Assembly: GCF_030811555.1 (NCBI RefSeq)
Contig: NZ_JAUSQZ010000001.1
Span: forward strand, 2,725,241-2,789,240
Reading direction: 5' to 3'
Source: Kineosporia succinea
Lineage (GTDB): Bacteria; Actinomycetota; Actinomycetes; Actinomycetales; Kineosporiaceae
DNA: 64,000 bases
Made by a program: the position numbers and the translations under genes
In this document: piece by piece, positions 41,699 to 51,795 of the stretch
Layout of the letters: each line of letters begins with the position of its first letter
Numbering within the stretch: the first letter of the stretch is position 1
Notes under the pieces: model-generated
The model's input: the letters and a program-made list of their open reading frames with translations, nothing else
What the model was told of the DNA's origin: nothing
The model's database searches: none

Positions 41699-42850
41699 GT
41701 GGTCCGCAAAACGGTGCTCGGCGGGTTGCTGGTGGCGATCCTGGCCGCTGCCCTCATGGTCCCGGCCTCGGCGGAGGCGAGCCCGCCGCCGGGTGACCCG
41801 GTCGTGGTCAGTCTCGGCGACAGCTACATCTCCGGCACCGCCGGGCGCTGGGCGGGCAACTCCGACGACTTCCTGTTCGACCGCGGCGGCACCGACCGGG
41901 CCTGGTCCCGCCAGAAGGGCGAGCTGTTCGGTGACTCCGACCCGGCCCTGATCTACGCGAAGACCGCGAGCAGCGGGTGCTTCCGGTCCGACTCGGCGCC
42001 GATCGCGAGTGCCGTGCGGGCCGGGCTGAAGGGCCGGGCGGTCAACCTGGCCTGTTCCGGGGCGCACGCGGCCAACGTGCTGCGCGCGAGCGAGGGCGGG
42101 GTCGGGATGCGCGGTGAGAAACCGCAGAACGACCAGCTCGCGGCCCTCGCCCGCACCAGCCGGGTCAAGCTCGTGGTGCTCTCGATCGGTGGCAACGACC
42201 TGAGCTTCCCCGAGGTGGCGTTCCGCTGCATCCGCGCCTACACGCTGCGCGACGACCCGTGCCGCACCGAGCAGCAGCGCCTTCTCGACGTCCGGCTGCC
42301 CGCGATGGGTGCGGCCGTGGGTGCGGTGCTCGACGACGTGCACGCCACCCTGGCCGGCTCCGGGTACGCGCGGGGCGACTACCGGCTGATCCTGCAGTCG
42401 TACCCGGCCCCGTTGCCCAGCGCCTCGGAAGACAAGTACGACGGCCACTGGCGGGCGTTCAAATGGACCGGAGGGCGCTGCCCGTTCACCGATCCCGACC
42501 TGACCTGGACCGCGAAAGAACTCACGCCCACGATCACGAGCACGCTGCGCCGCACCGCGCAGCGGCACGGCGCCACCTTCCTCGACCTGAGCAACGCCTT
42601 CGACGGGCACGAGCTGTGCGCCGACGGCACCACCCACCCCAAGGGCTCGCCGACCTCGGCCGACGTCGAGTGGGTGCGCTTCGTCGACTACACCGGCCAG
42701 GGGGAGTACGCCGAGTCGTTGCACCCGAACTACTACGGGCAGCGGGCGCTCGGCATCTGCCTGGCGAAAGCGGCCGCAGTGCGCGGCGACTCGACCTGCA
42801 CGGCCACCCCGGAGAAGGGGCTGGCCGGGCTGCGGCTGCGCACGCCGTGA
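41699..42850 (+). CDS. Secreted SGNH/GDSL lipase-like hydrolase
   Basis: The 383-residue product has a signal peptide (about 1-27) and an SGNH domain of the actinobacterial lipase/esterase type: block I VVVSLGDSYISG (Ser42), block II LACSGAHAANVLR, block III LSIGGNDLSF and a C-terminal SLHPNYYGQ holding the catalytic His. Several paired cysteines suggest disulphides. The GTG at 41699 has GGGGGAGG upstream. It is a second secreted SGNH enzyme in this window, unlike the one at 14392-15759 outside the catalytic blocks. The lipid or sugar ester substrate is unknown. Confidence 0.91.
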   Translation: MVRKTVLGGLLVAILAAALMVPASAEASPPPGDPVVVSLGDSYISGTAGRWAGNSDDFLFDRGGTDRAWSRQKGELFGDSDPALIYAKTASSGCFRSDSAPIASAVRAGLKGRAVNLACSGAHAANVLRASEGGVGMRGEKPQNDQLAALARTSRVKLVVLSIGGNDLSFPEVAFRCIRAYTLRDDPCRTEQQRLLDVRLPAMGAAVGAVLDDVHATLAGSGYARGDYRLILQSYPAPLPSASEDKYDGHWRAFKWTGGRCPFTDPDLTWTAKELTPTITSTLRRTAQRHGATFLDLSNAFDGHELCADGTTHPKGSPTSADVEWVRFVDYTGQGEYAESLHPNYYGQRALGICLAKAAAVRGDSTCTATPEKGLAGLRLRTP

Positions 42851-42859
42851 CGCCGAGGA

Positions 42860-42880
42860 GCGGGCCGAGGTCCGGCCCGC
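42860..42880. terminator. Bidirectional hairpin between SGNH and MBL genes
   Basis: GCGGGCCG (42860-42867) pairs with CGGCCCGC (42873-42880) around AGGTC. It is centred between two convergent stops. Confidence 0.6.
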
Positions 42881-42889
42881 CGTCGCGCC

Positions 42890-43540
42890 TCACACCTCGG
42901 TGGCGCCCTGCCCGGCCAGATCCATCAACTGCGAGTGCTCCGGCAGCAAGCCGGACAGATTGCGCAGGTACACCTCGCGCCCGGTCGGCTTGAGCAGGCT
43001 GTCGTGGATCGGGAAGAGCCGGCCCGGGCCGATCGCCCGCACGAAGTTGGCCGTCTCGCTGAACTTGGCCCACGGTGCGTTGAGCGGCACGGCCAGCAGG
43101 TCGATGTCGTCGGGCTGGGCGCCGTAGGAGTCGCCCGGGTGGAACAGCGTCGGGTCACCGGGGGCGCCGATGCGCAGCCCGACGTTGCCGATCAGCGGGA
43201 TGTCGGCGTGGATCTCGGCGTGCACCCCACCCAGCGCGGTGAGCGTCGCCTCCTTCAGCGCGACCGGCTCGTCGAGCGTCAGCGGCAGCGCGGGGATCCC
43301 CGACCGGGCCAGCACCGCCGCCGTCTCGGGCTCGGCCAGCACCACGGCCTCGGGGTTCTTCGCGAGCAGGGCCGGCAGCCGGTCGACGTCGAGGTGGTCG
43401 AGGTGCTGGTGGGTGACGGCGATCGCGTCGATTTCGGTCAGGTCCTCGAAACCCTCGGTGAACGCGCCCGGGTCGGTCAGGATGCGGGCGCCGCCGGTCT
43501 CGACCAGCAGGCACGAGTGCCCGATATGAGTGATCCGCAT
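42890..43540 (-). CDS. MBL-fold metallo-hydrolase
   Basis: The 216-residue protein is a metallo-beta-lactamase fold hydrolase of the UlaG/YtnP-like small type. The metal site is AVTHQHLDHLDVD (His44, His46, Asp48, His49), preceded by the usual THIGHSCLLVE start and ILTDPGAF. Later metal ligands lie in LFHPGDSYG and IPIHDS-like FPIHDSLL. The ATG at 43540 is supported by a CAGTGT element 7 bases upstream; a GTG nine bases earlier is possible. The substrate is unknown. It is divergent from the deaminase gene. Confidence 0.9.
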   Translation of the reverse strand: MRITHIGHSCLLVETGGARILTDPGAFTEGFEDLTEIDAIAVTHQHLDHLDVDRLPALLAKNPEAVVLAEPETAAVLARSGIPALPLTLDEPVALKEATLTALGGVHAEIHADIPLIGNVGLRIGAPGDPTLFHPGDSYGAQPDDIDLLAVPLNAPWAKFSETANFVRAIGPGRLFPIHDSLLKPTGREVYLRNLSGLLPEHSQLMDLAGQGATEV

Positions 43541-43631
43541 TCCGTCCACACTGGCACGGGCGAGGGGGTGACGCACCCGGGACACGGGCGTACTCACGGG
43601 GACTTGTGATGTCTCCGCAACACCTGGTGAG

Positions 43632-43637
43632 TAGCCT
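43632..43637 (+). promoter_or_regulatory. -10 element TAGCCT for leaderless deaminase mRNA
   Basis: TAGCCT fits TANNNT and ends 6 bases before the GTG at 43644. Confidence 0.5.
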
Positions 43638-43643
43638 CCCGGG

Positions 43644-44120
43644 GTGAGCACGAGAACCGAAAGCGACTGGCTCGACCAGGCGATCTCCCTGGCCGCCGAG
43701 AACGTCGAAAGGGGCGGTGGCCCCTTCGGTGCCCTGATCGTCCGCAATCACGAACTGGTCGCGACCGGCACCAACCAGGTGACCCCCACGCTCGACCCGA
43801 CGGCGCACGCCGAGGTGGTCGCGATCCGCGCCGCCTGCCAGGCCCTGGGCACGTTCAAGCTCGACGGCTGCCTCCTGGTGGCCTCGTGCGAGCCCTGCCC
43901 GATGTGCTTCGCCTCGTCGATGTGGGCGCGGGTCGACCGCATCGTCTACGCCGCCGACCGCGACGACGCCGCCCGGGCCGGATTCGACGACCGGGCGTTC
44001 TACGAGGTGTTCGCGAACGATTCGTCCACCTGGCCCCTCACCCTCGCCCAGGTACCGGTGCCGGACGCCACCCTCCCGTTCTCGAAGTGGGAGCACAAGG
44101 CCGACCGAACGGACTACTGA
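43644..44120 (+). CDS. Nucleobase deaminase, guanine deaminase-like (CDA fold)
   Basis: The 158-residue enzyme has the cytidine deaminase fold zinc site: THAEVV-type motif TAHAEVVAIRAA (His55, proton shuttle Glu57) and SCEPCPMC (Cys85, Cys88). The sequence around it (LGTFKLDGCLLVASCEPCPM and WARVDRIVYAADRDDAARAG) and the C-terminus are closer to bacterial guanine deaminase (GuaD of Bacillus) than to tRNA adenosine deaminase. It would convert guanine to xanthine. Its position 85 bases upstream of purS fits purine salvage or turnover, but a separate promoter for purS is present between them. Confidence 0.88.
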   Translation: MSTRTESDWLDQAISLAAENVERGGGPFGALIVRNHELVATGTNQVTPTLDPTAHAEVVAIRAACQALGTFKLDGCLLVASCEPCPMCFASSMWARVDRIVYAADRDDAARAGFDDRAFYEVFANDSSTWPLTLAQVPVPDATLPFSKWEHKADRTDY

Positions 44121-44154
44121 AAAGGCACGATGCGGCCCTGGTGTGGAGGTCGGG

Positions 44155-44160
44155 TAGCGT
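44155..44160 (+). promoter_or_regulatory. -10 element TAGCGT upstream of purSQL
   Basis: TAGCGT lies 45 bases before the purS ATG. The short leader includes the ribosome site TAGGAG. No riboswitch-like structure is visible. Confidence 0.45.
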
Positions 44161-44205
44161 TTGCCGCGGCAATCCGCCCCCTCTCTCCACCTAGGAGCAC
44201 ACGCC

Positions 44206-44463
44206 ATGGGTCGCGTCGTGATCGACGTCATGCCGAAGCCGGAGATTCTCGATCCGCAGGGCAAGGCGGTCGTCGGGGCTCTCGCCCGTCTGGGCTTCTC
44301 CGAGTTCGACGGAGCCCGGCAGGGCAAGCGTTTCGAGCTCGAGGTCGAGGGTGAGGTCGACCAGGCCGTTCTCGACCGCGCCCGCGAGGCAGCGGTGACG
44401 CTGCTCTCCAACCCGGTCATCGAAGACGTCGTGGCCGTCCGGGCCGCCTCGAACCAGGAGTGA
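44206..44463 (+). CDS. purS: Phosphoribosylformylglycinamidine synthase subunit PurS
   Basis: PurS is the small structural subunit of the three-part FGAM synthase (PurS, PurQ, PurL) used by Gram-positive bacteria. The 85-residue protein shows [20 protein letters not shown] and [20 protein letters not shown], both standard. The ATG at 44206 has TAGGAG 9 bases upstream. PurS dimers bridge PurQ and PurL so ammonia can move between them. Its stop overlaps the purQ start by four bases (GTGA), so the three subunits are made together. Confidence 0.97.
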   Translation: MGRVVIDVMPKPEILDPQGKAVVGALARLGFSEFDGARQGKRFELEVEGEVDQAVLDRAREAAVTLLSNPVIEDVVAVRAASNQE

Positions 44464-45163
44464 CCGTGCGCATCGGCGTCGTCACCTTCCCCGGCACCCT
44501 CGACGACCGGGACGCCTTGCGCGCGATCCGGATCGCCGGCGGCACCCCCGTCTCCCTCTGGCACGGTGACGACGACATCCAGGGTGTCGACGCCGTCGTC
44601 CTCCCCGGTGGGTTCTCGTACGGCGACTACCTGCGCTGCGGGGCCATCGCCCGGTTCGCGCCGGTCATGAACACGATCGCGAAGCTGGCCGGCCCGCCCG
44701 ACCAGGTCGCGCCCGGTCTGCCGGTTCTCGGCATCTGCAACGGCTTCCAGGTGCTCACCGAGTCGCACCTGCTGCCCGGTGCCCTGGTGCGCAACGAGAA
44801 GCAGCAGTTCGTGTGCCGCGACCAGAAGCTGCGCATCGAGCGCACCAGCACCTCGTGGACCAACGCCTACAGCCAGAACGACGAGATCGTCGTCCCGCTG
44901 AAGAACGGCGAGGGTGGCTTCGTGGCCGACGAGCCCACGCTCGACCGGCTCGAGGGCGAGGGGCGCGTGGTCGCCCGCTACCTCGAGGGCAACCCCAACG
45001 GCTCGTACCGCGACATCGCCGGCATCAGCAACGCCTCCGGCACCGTCGTCGGCCTGATGCCGCACCCGGAGCACGCCACCGAGGCCCTCTACGGCCCGGA
45101 AGGCACCGACGGCTGTGACGGCCTGCCTTTCTTCACCAGCGCACTGCAGGGAGTGCTCTCCGC

Positions 45164-45167
<4 letters not shown>
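44460..45167 (+). CDS. purQ: Phosphoribosylformylglycinamidine synthase subunit PurQ (glutaminase)
   Basis: PurQ is the class I glutamine amidotransferase subunit that releases ammonia for FGAM synthesis. The 235-residue protein has the nucleophile elbow [12 protein letters not shown] (Cys93) and the His-Glu pair in [11 protein letters not shown] near the C-terminus. The [12 protein letters not shown] segment is also diagnostic. Start and stop both overlap neighbouring genes by four bases (GTGA each), a tightly coupled operon. Nothing is missing compared with the family. Confidence 0.97.
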
Positions 45168-47512
<2,345 letters not shown>

Positions 47513-47519
47513 CGTGTGT

Positions 47520-47553
47520 CGGGGGCGTGATCCGGGTCCGGGTCACGCCCCCG
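47520..47553 (+). terminator. Hairpin terminator of purSQL, adjoining the next promoter
   Basis: CGGGGGCGTGA (47520-47530) pairs exactly with TCACGCCCCCG (47543-47553) around a 12-base loop. The TAGCGT box of the next gene starts 2 bases later, so the stem also covers that gene's -35 region. Confidence 0.7.
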
Positions 47554-47554
47554 A

Positions 47555-47560
47555 TAGCGT
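47555..47560 (+). promoter_or_regulatory. -10 element TAGCGT for leaderless IspD-like gene
   Basis: TAGCGT ends 8 bases before the ATG at 47569; there is no ribosome binding site. Confidence 0.5.
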
Positions 47561-47568
47561 TTGCGCCC

Positions 47569-48222
47569 ATGAGTGTGTGGGGCGTGGTTCTGGCCGGTGG
47601 AGGTGGCACCCGGTTCGGCGGGCTGAAGCAGTTCGCCCGGCTCGGCGGGCAGAGCCTGCTCGAGCGGGTGGTCTCGGTGGCCCTGGCGAGCTGTGACGGC
47701 GTGGTGGTGGTGCTTCCTGCCGGTCACGACTGGAACGGCCCGGGTATCCGCGCCACCGGCGGTTCCACCCGCGCCGAGTCGGTGCGCGCGGGCCTCGCGG
47801 CCCTGCCCGGCGACGCCTCGATCGTCTGCATCACCGACGCCGCGCACCCCCTGGCCGGTTCCGTGCTCTACGAGCGGGTCATCGGGGCCGTGCGCGCCGG
47901 GGCTGATGCGGCGCTGCCCGGCCTGCCGCTCACCGATGCGGTCAAGAGGGTGCAAATGGTAAACGACGAACCGCACCTTCTCGGGGTCGCGGGAGCGACC
48001 ACCCCGGCCGGTGGCCACGTGTCGGCCCAGATGCCGATGGCGTTCAGCCTGCCCGTGCTGCTGCGGGCGCACCGCGAGATCGCCGACGCGGTCGAGGATT
48101 CCGCGATGGTCGGTGCGGCCGGGGGCCGGGTCGTGGTGGTGCCCGGCGAGCCCACCAACGTCCATGTCACCACACCGGACGAGCTCGTGGTGGCGCAGGC
48201 CCTGCTACCCCTGACGCACTAG
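47569..48222 (+). CDS. IspD-like cytidylyltransferase (divergent)
   Basis: The 217-residue protein has the IspD/TarI nucleotidyltransferase fold: VVLAGGGGTRFGGLKQFARL (about 6-25), GGSTRAESVRAGLAAL, the metal-site ITDAAHPLA and a C-terminal VVVVPGEPTNVHVTTPDEL. IspD makes CDP-methylerythritol in the isoprenoid MEP pathway. Two signature positions differ from the usual sequences: PKQ is LKQ and the HDAARP box is TDAAHP. No ispF or CarD gene is adjacent, unlike the usual context. It may be a paralogue with another sugar or polyol phosphate substrate. The start is leaderless; a short frame extension upstream is not supported. Confidence 0.78.
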   Translation: MSVWGVVLAGGGGTRFGGLKQFARLGGQSLLERVVSVALASCDGVVVVLPAGHDWNGPGIRATGGSTRAESVRAGLAALPGDASIVCITDAAHPLAGSVLYERVIGAVRAGADAALPGLPLTDAVKRVQMVNDEPHLLGVAGATTPAGGHVSAQMPMAFSLPVLLRAHREIADAVEDSAMVGAAGGRVVVVPGEPTNVHVTTPDELVVAQALLPLTH

Positions 48223-48323
48223 TCGCGTCAAGATCTGGACTCCTCTCGATATGCGGGGTTGGTCCGTTCGTGCGACTTTGGATCATGTTCAGCCGCGTGA
48301 GCGAGTGAAAGGGTCTGACGACG

Positions 48324-49169
48324 ATGGCCAGTTCCACCCCCACGCACAACGGTGCCTCGGGCAGCGCCGAAGGTGCGAAGAACACTGCCGAAGGGCTGGC
48401 CCGCCAGGCCAACTCGAAATGGCTGAAACGTCTCGGGCAGGTCGGGGTCGCGGCCATCGGCGTGGTCTACCTGCTGCTGGCCTGGATCTCCCTGCAGGTT
48501 GCCTGGGGCGGCTCGGAAGAGAGCGCCGACAACTCCGGGGCACTCTCCGAGATCGCCGAGAAGCCGTTCGGTCAGGTGCTTCTCGTGGTCATGGGCATCG
48601 GCCTGGTCGGCTACGCGGTCTGGCAGTTCCTGCTCAGCATCATCGGCCCGCCGAGCGACGACAGCGCCTTCAAGCGCGCGAGTGCCGCCGGTAAGGGCGT
48701 TTTCGGTGCGGCGCTCGCCGTGCAGTCGCTGCGTCTCGGTTTCGGCGGCGGCGGTTCGAGCTCCAGCAGCAAGACCACCGACTGGACCTCCTCGCTGATG
48801 GAGGCGCCCGCCGGCCGCGTGCTGGTGGTCATCCTCGGTCTCGCCGTCATCGCCTGGGCCGGGTACATGGCCTACAAGGGCGTGAAGAAGAAGTTCCTGG
48901 AGAAGCTCGAAGGCCACCCGGGCCAGGGCGTCGTGCGTCTGGGCCAGGCCGGCTGGATCTCTCGCGGTGTCGCGTTCGGGGTGCTGGGCATCCTGTTCAT
49001 CGTGGCCGGGGTGCAGTCGCAGCCCGAGGAGGCCGCGGGCCTCGACGCCGCGCTGAAGACCCTCGCCGAGCAGCCCTTCGGCCAGTGGATCCTCACCCTG
49101 GTCGCGCTGGGCCTGGCCTGCTACGCGGTCTTCCAGCTGGTGACGGCCCGCATCCACAAGGAAGGCTGA
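48324..49169 (+). CDS. DUF1206 membrane protein
   Basis: The 281-residue integral membrane protein consists of three repeats of a two-helix unit, each with a pattern like GQVGVAAIGVVYLLLAWISL followed by PFGQVLLVVMGIGLVGYAVW; the third ends PFGQWILTLVALGLACYAVF. This triple layout is the DUF1206 family, whose function is unknown. The N-terminal 35 residues are hydrophilic, and a Gly/Ser-rich linker (GGGGSSSSSK) separates repeats one and two. The ATG at 48324 has AAAGGG upstream. A strong hairpin follows the stop. No operon partner is evident. Confidence 0.9.
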   Translation: MASSTPTHNGASGSAEGAKNTAEGLARQANSKWLKRLGQVGVAAIGVVYLLLAWISLQVAWGGSEESADNSGALSEIAEKPFGQVLLVVMGIGLVGYAVWQFLLSIIGPPSDDSAFKRASAAGKGVFGAALAVQSLRLGFGGGGSSSSSKTTDWTSSLMEAPAGRVLVVILGLAVIAWAGYMAYKGVKKKFLEKLEGHPGQGVVRLGQAGWISRGVAFGVLGILFIVAGVQSQPEEAAGLDAALKTLAEQPFGQWILTLVALGLACYAVFQLVTARIHKEG

Positions 49170-49183
49170 GACCCGGCCTCTTC

Positions 49184-49222
49184 CGTTCGCCCCTCCCCGT
49201 CGATCGTGGGGAGGGGCGAACG
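49184..49222 (+). terminator. 15-bp hairpin terminator after the DUF1206 gene
   Basis: CGTTCGCCCCTCCCC (49184-49198) pairs exactly with GGGGAGGGGCGAACG (49208-49222) around a 9-base loop, followed by CGTTTG. It lies 14 bases after the stop. Confidence 0.75.
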
Positions 49223-49275
49223 CGTTTGTCCGGGCCGATGTCACCCACATCCCCACCCGGACCGGGCCCAGGTAC

Positions 49276-49281
49276 TACGAT
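49276..49281 (+). promoter_or_regulatory. -10 element TACGAT upstream of the degenerate ABC protein
   Basis: TACGAT lies 48 bases before the ATG at 49330, giving a leader of about 40 bases with a GGGGGAGG ribosome site. Confidence 0.4.
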
Positions 49282-49329
49282 GGCGCAACACCGCAGGTGG
49301 GAGCGGTGCCACGGCTCGGGGGAGGCGCG

Positions 49330-50400
49330 ATGGCCGGCACACGTCTGTCGTACGTGCACAGCCTGCGCCCGCGCACCACGGCGCTGCTCACCGTCACCGG
49401 TCTGCGCAAGTCCTACCGTTCGCGGGCCGGGCAGGCCACGGCCGTCGACAGCATCAGCCTGGCCGTCGAGGCGGGCCAGGTGCTCAGCCTGCTCGGCCCG
49501 GCCCGGGCCGGTAAGTCGGTGGCCCTCTCGCTGATCGCCGGGCGGGAGCGGCCCGACGCGGGCCGCATCCAGCTCTCCGGGCACGACGTCCCCCGCGGTC
49601 GGCACGACATCGGCCACGTCGCCACCGGTTTCGGCTTCACCGCCCGTCAGAGCGTGCGTGAGGTCATGACCGCCGCGTTGCGTACCGGGGGCTCCGGCCG
49701 CCGGGGGCTCGACGACGAGCTGGCCACGGTGCTGGCCCGTCTCACCTTCGACGGCGATCCGGACGCCCGGGTCGCCGAACTGCCCGCCCGCGAGCAGCTT
49801 CTCGTGGCGATCGGGCGGGAGGCCGTGGCCGGCGCCCGGGTGCTGCTGCTCGACGAGCCGCTCGAACCGGTCGAGCGGCCGCTGCGCGACCAGGCCCAGG
49901 ACGACATCCTGGCGTTGCGCCAGGAGTTCGGCCTCACACTCGTCATCGCCACCCGGAACCCGCGCCAGGCCATGAATCTCAGCGAACGGGTGGCCGTGAT
50001 GATCAACGGCCGGCTGGAACAGACCGGCGCCCCGATCGAGGTCTACGAGCGTCCGGCGACCGAGGAGGTGGCCGCGCTGGGAGGTGCCGTGAATCTCCTC
50101 GGCCCCGCCGCGTCCGTGCAGTTGCTCAACCAGACGGCCACGTTCAGCGTGCGCCCGGAGAAGATCCGCATCGTCGAGACCGGTTACGAGGCGGCGCCCG
50201 ACGAGGTGCTGGCGATCGGGACGGTGCTCACCGTGGTCTACGGCGGGGCCACCACGCGCATCACGATCCAGCTCGATGCCGACGCCGCCGTGATCCGGGT
50301 GCTGCGGATGAACAGCGCCGCCCCGGAAGACCTTCCGGCTTCACCTGGGCAGCGCGTGACCCTGATCTGGCCACGCCGGGACGCAACCCGGTTCGTCTGA
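49330..50400 (+). CDS. ABC-type ATPase homologue (PotA/MalK-like) with eroded catalytic motifs
   Basis: The 356-residue protein has the layout of an importer ATPase with a C-terminal TOBE domain (FSVRPEKIRIVE at 272-283). Walker A is GPARAGKS (56-63), keeping Gly-Lys-Ser but with Arg and Ala in place of the usual Gly-Ser. Walker B VLLLDEP (171-177) is intact. The Q-loop glutamine is replaced (VATGFGF), the LSGGQ signature reads LPARE (151-155), the D-loop is lost and the H-loop histidine is Arg209 (ATRNPRQA). It may bind ATP but should hydrolyse it poorly. No permease or binding protein gene is near. The frame is intact, so it is not a decaying pseudogene. The role is unknown. Confidence 0.85.
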   Translation: MAGTRLSYVHSLRPRTTALLTVTGLRKSYRSRAGQATAVDSISLAVEAGQVLSLLGPARAGKSVALSLIAGRERPDAGRIQLSGHDVPRGRHDIGHVATGFGFTARQSVREVMTAALRTGGSGRRGLDDELATVLARLTFDGDPDARVAELPAREQLLVAIGREAVAGARVLLLDEPLEPVERPLRDQAQDDILALRQEFGLTLVIATRNPRQAMNLSERVAVMINGRLEQTGAPIEVYERPATEEVAALGGAVNLLGPAASVQLLNQTATFSVRPEKIRIVETGYEAAPDEVLAIGTVLTVVYGGATTRITIQLDADAAVIRVLRMNSAAPEDLPASPGQRVTLIWPRRDATRFV

Positions 50401-50478
<78 letters not shown>

Positions 50479-50496
50479 CCAGGCCGACCCGGCCCG

Positions 50497-51573
50497 CTAA
50501 CGCAGGTTGCTACCCGGCCGGATCTCGCCCGACCCCCGGGTGATCAGCTTCGTCGGCACCACGTGCGTGGCCGGAGGTGAGTCGCTGCCCCCGATCCGGT
50601 CGAACAGCACCGTCGCCGCCAGCCGCCCGATCGCCGTCGGGTCCTGCGCCACCACCGTGACGCCCGGATCCAGCAGGTCGGCGAGCGGGAAGTCGTCGAA
50701 ACCGACCAGCGCGACGCCGCGTTCGCGCCCCAGCTGCCGCAGCGCCCGGGCCACGCCGATGGTGACCAGGTTCTGCGCCGCGAACACCGCGGTCGGCGGA
50801 TCGTCACCCCGGAGCAGCTCGGCCGCGGCCGCCTGGGCGAGTGCCTGACTGGTCAGGTCGCTCAGCACGATGCCGGTGTCGACCGGCAGGCCGGCCGTGG
50901 TCAGCGCCTGGGTGTACCCCTCGTAGCGCTGCTGGGCCGTGGTGATGTCGGCCCGGTCACCGAGGAACGCGATGCGCCGGTGGCCGTGATCGATCAGATG
51001 TTTCACCCCGGCGGAGGCCCCGGCCACGTTGGTGGTGAGCACCGAGTCGACCTCGAGGTGCCGGGCCTCGCGGTCGATGCAGACGATGGCGGTGCCCGCC
51101 CGCAGCTCGCTCTCCAGGTACGACTGGTCGTTGCTGGCCGGCGCGATGATCAGCCCGTCCGCCCGGCGCGCGCTGAAGGCGCGCGTGAGCTCCCGCTCGC
51201 GCTGCGGGTCTTCGTCGAGGCTGGCCGTGAACACCATGACCCCGCGGGGGATCGCCACGTCCTCGACCGCCCGTTGCAGCGCCGACGAGAACGGGTTCGA
51301 GACGTCTTCGAGCAGCAGACCGACCGTGGCCGTACGGCCCCCGGCCCGCCGCAGACTCCGGGCCCCGATGTTGGGCCGGAAGTCGAGCTCGTCGATCGCG
51401 TCGCGCACCCGCCGGCCGAGAGTGCTGGAGACCCCCGGCTCGCCGTTCACCACCCTTGAAACCGTTTTGAGGCTGACCCCCGCGAGCGCCGCGACGTCAC
51501 GCATCGTCGGGCGCCGCCCCAGGTGCGCTCCCCGGTTCAGCGGTCCTGCAGTCTCCGGCAGCTGGCTGTCCAT
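50497..51573 (-). CDS. LacI family transcriptional regulator
   Basis: The 358-residue repressor has a LacI helix-turn-helix at the N-terminus, TMRDVAALAGVSLKTVSRVV (hinge helix included), followed by a periplasmic-binding-protein-like sugar sensor domain with TVGLLLEDVSNPFSSALQRA and a C-terminal VALVGFDDFPLADLLDPGVT. The start at 51573 has GGGGAG about 10 bases upstream; the frame extends further but without support. It is divergent from the frcBCA-like sugar importer, which it very likely represses in the absence of sugar. Two dyads in the shared upstream region are candidate operators. Confidence 0.93.
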   Translation of the reverse strand: MDSQLPETAGPLNRGAHLGRRPTMRDVAALAGVSLKTVSRVVNGEPGVSSTLGRRVRDAIDELDFRPNIGARSLRRAGGRTATVGLLLEDVSNPFSSALQRAVEDVAIPRGVMVFTASLDEDPQRERELTRAFSARRADGLIIAPASNDQSYLESELRAGTAIVCIDREARHLEVDSVLTTNVAGASAGVKHLIDHGHRRIAFLGDRADITTAQQRYEGYTQALTTAGLPVDTGIVLSDLTSQALAQAAAAELLRGDDPPTAVFAAQNLVTIGVARALRQLGRERGVALVGFDDFPLADLLDPGVTVVAQDPTAIGRLAATVLFDRIGGSDSPPATHVVPTKLITRGSGEIRPGSNLR

Positions 51574-51703
51574 GCCTGCCGCTCCCCTCGTGACCGAGAT
51601 CGACATCCCCCCTGCCGAGAACCTACCGCGCGGTTGTGTGGCGAGGAGGGGGTTCCGCGAACTGGCGCCCAGCGGTGACCGGGCGGTTACCGAATCCACA
51701 GAT

Positions 51704-51751
51704 CTGACGTAACTTTGTCAGGGTTGATCCAGGATCCGACAAGGATGTCGG
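51704..51751. promoter_or_regulatory. Two inverted repeats upstream of the sugar importer (candidate LacI operators)
   Basis: CTGAC (51704-51708) and GTCAG (51717-51721) form one dyad, and CCGACA-AGGA-TGTCGG (51736-51751) a second, perfect one. Both lie between the divergent LacI-type regulator and the binding-protein gene. Confidence 0.45.
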
Positions 51752-51795
51752 GCGCCTGTTCGCGGGTGGCCGGCACTGATCGTCAGGAGCCGCCC

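Noticed and set aside
44121-44205. Purine riboswitch upstream of purS
   Set aside because: The leader is only about 40 bases and shows no three-way junction or conserved purine aptamer sequence.
49330-50400. Pseudogene call for the motif-poor ABC protein
   Set aside because: The frame is intact over 356 codons with a good ribosome site, promoter-like box and conserved TOBE motif, so it is probably expressed.
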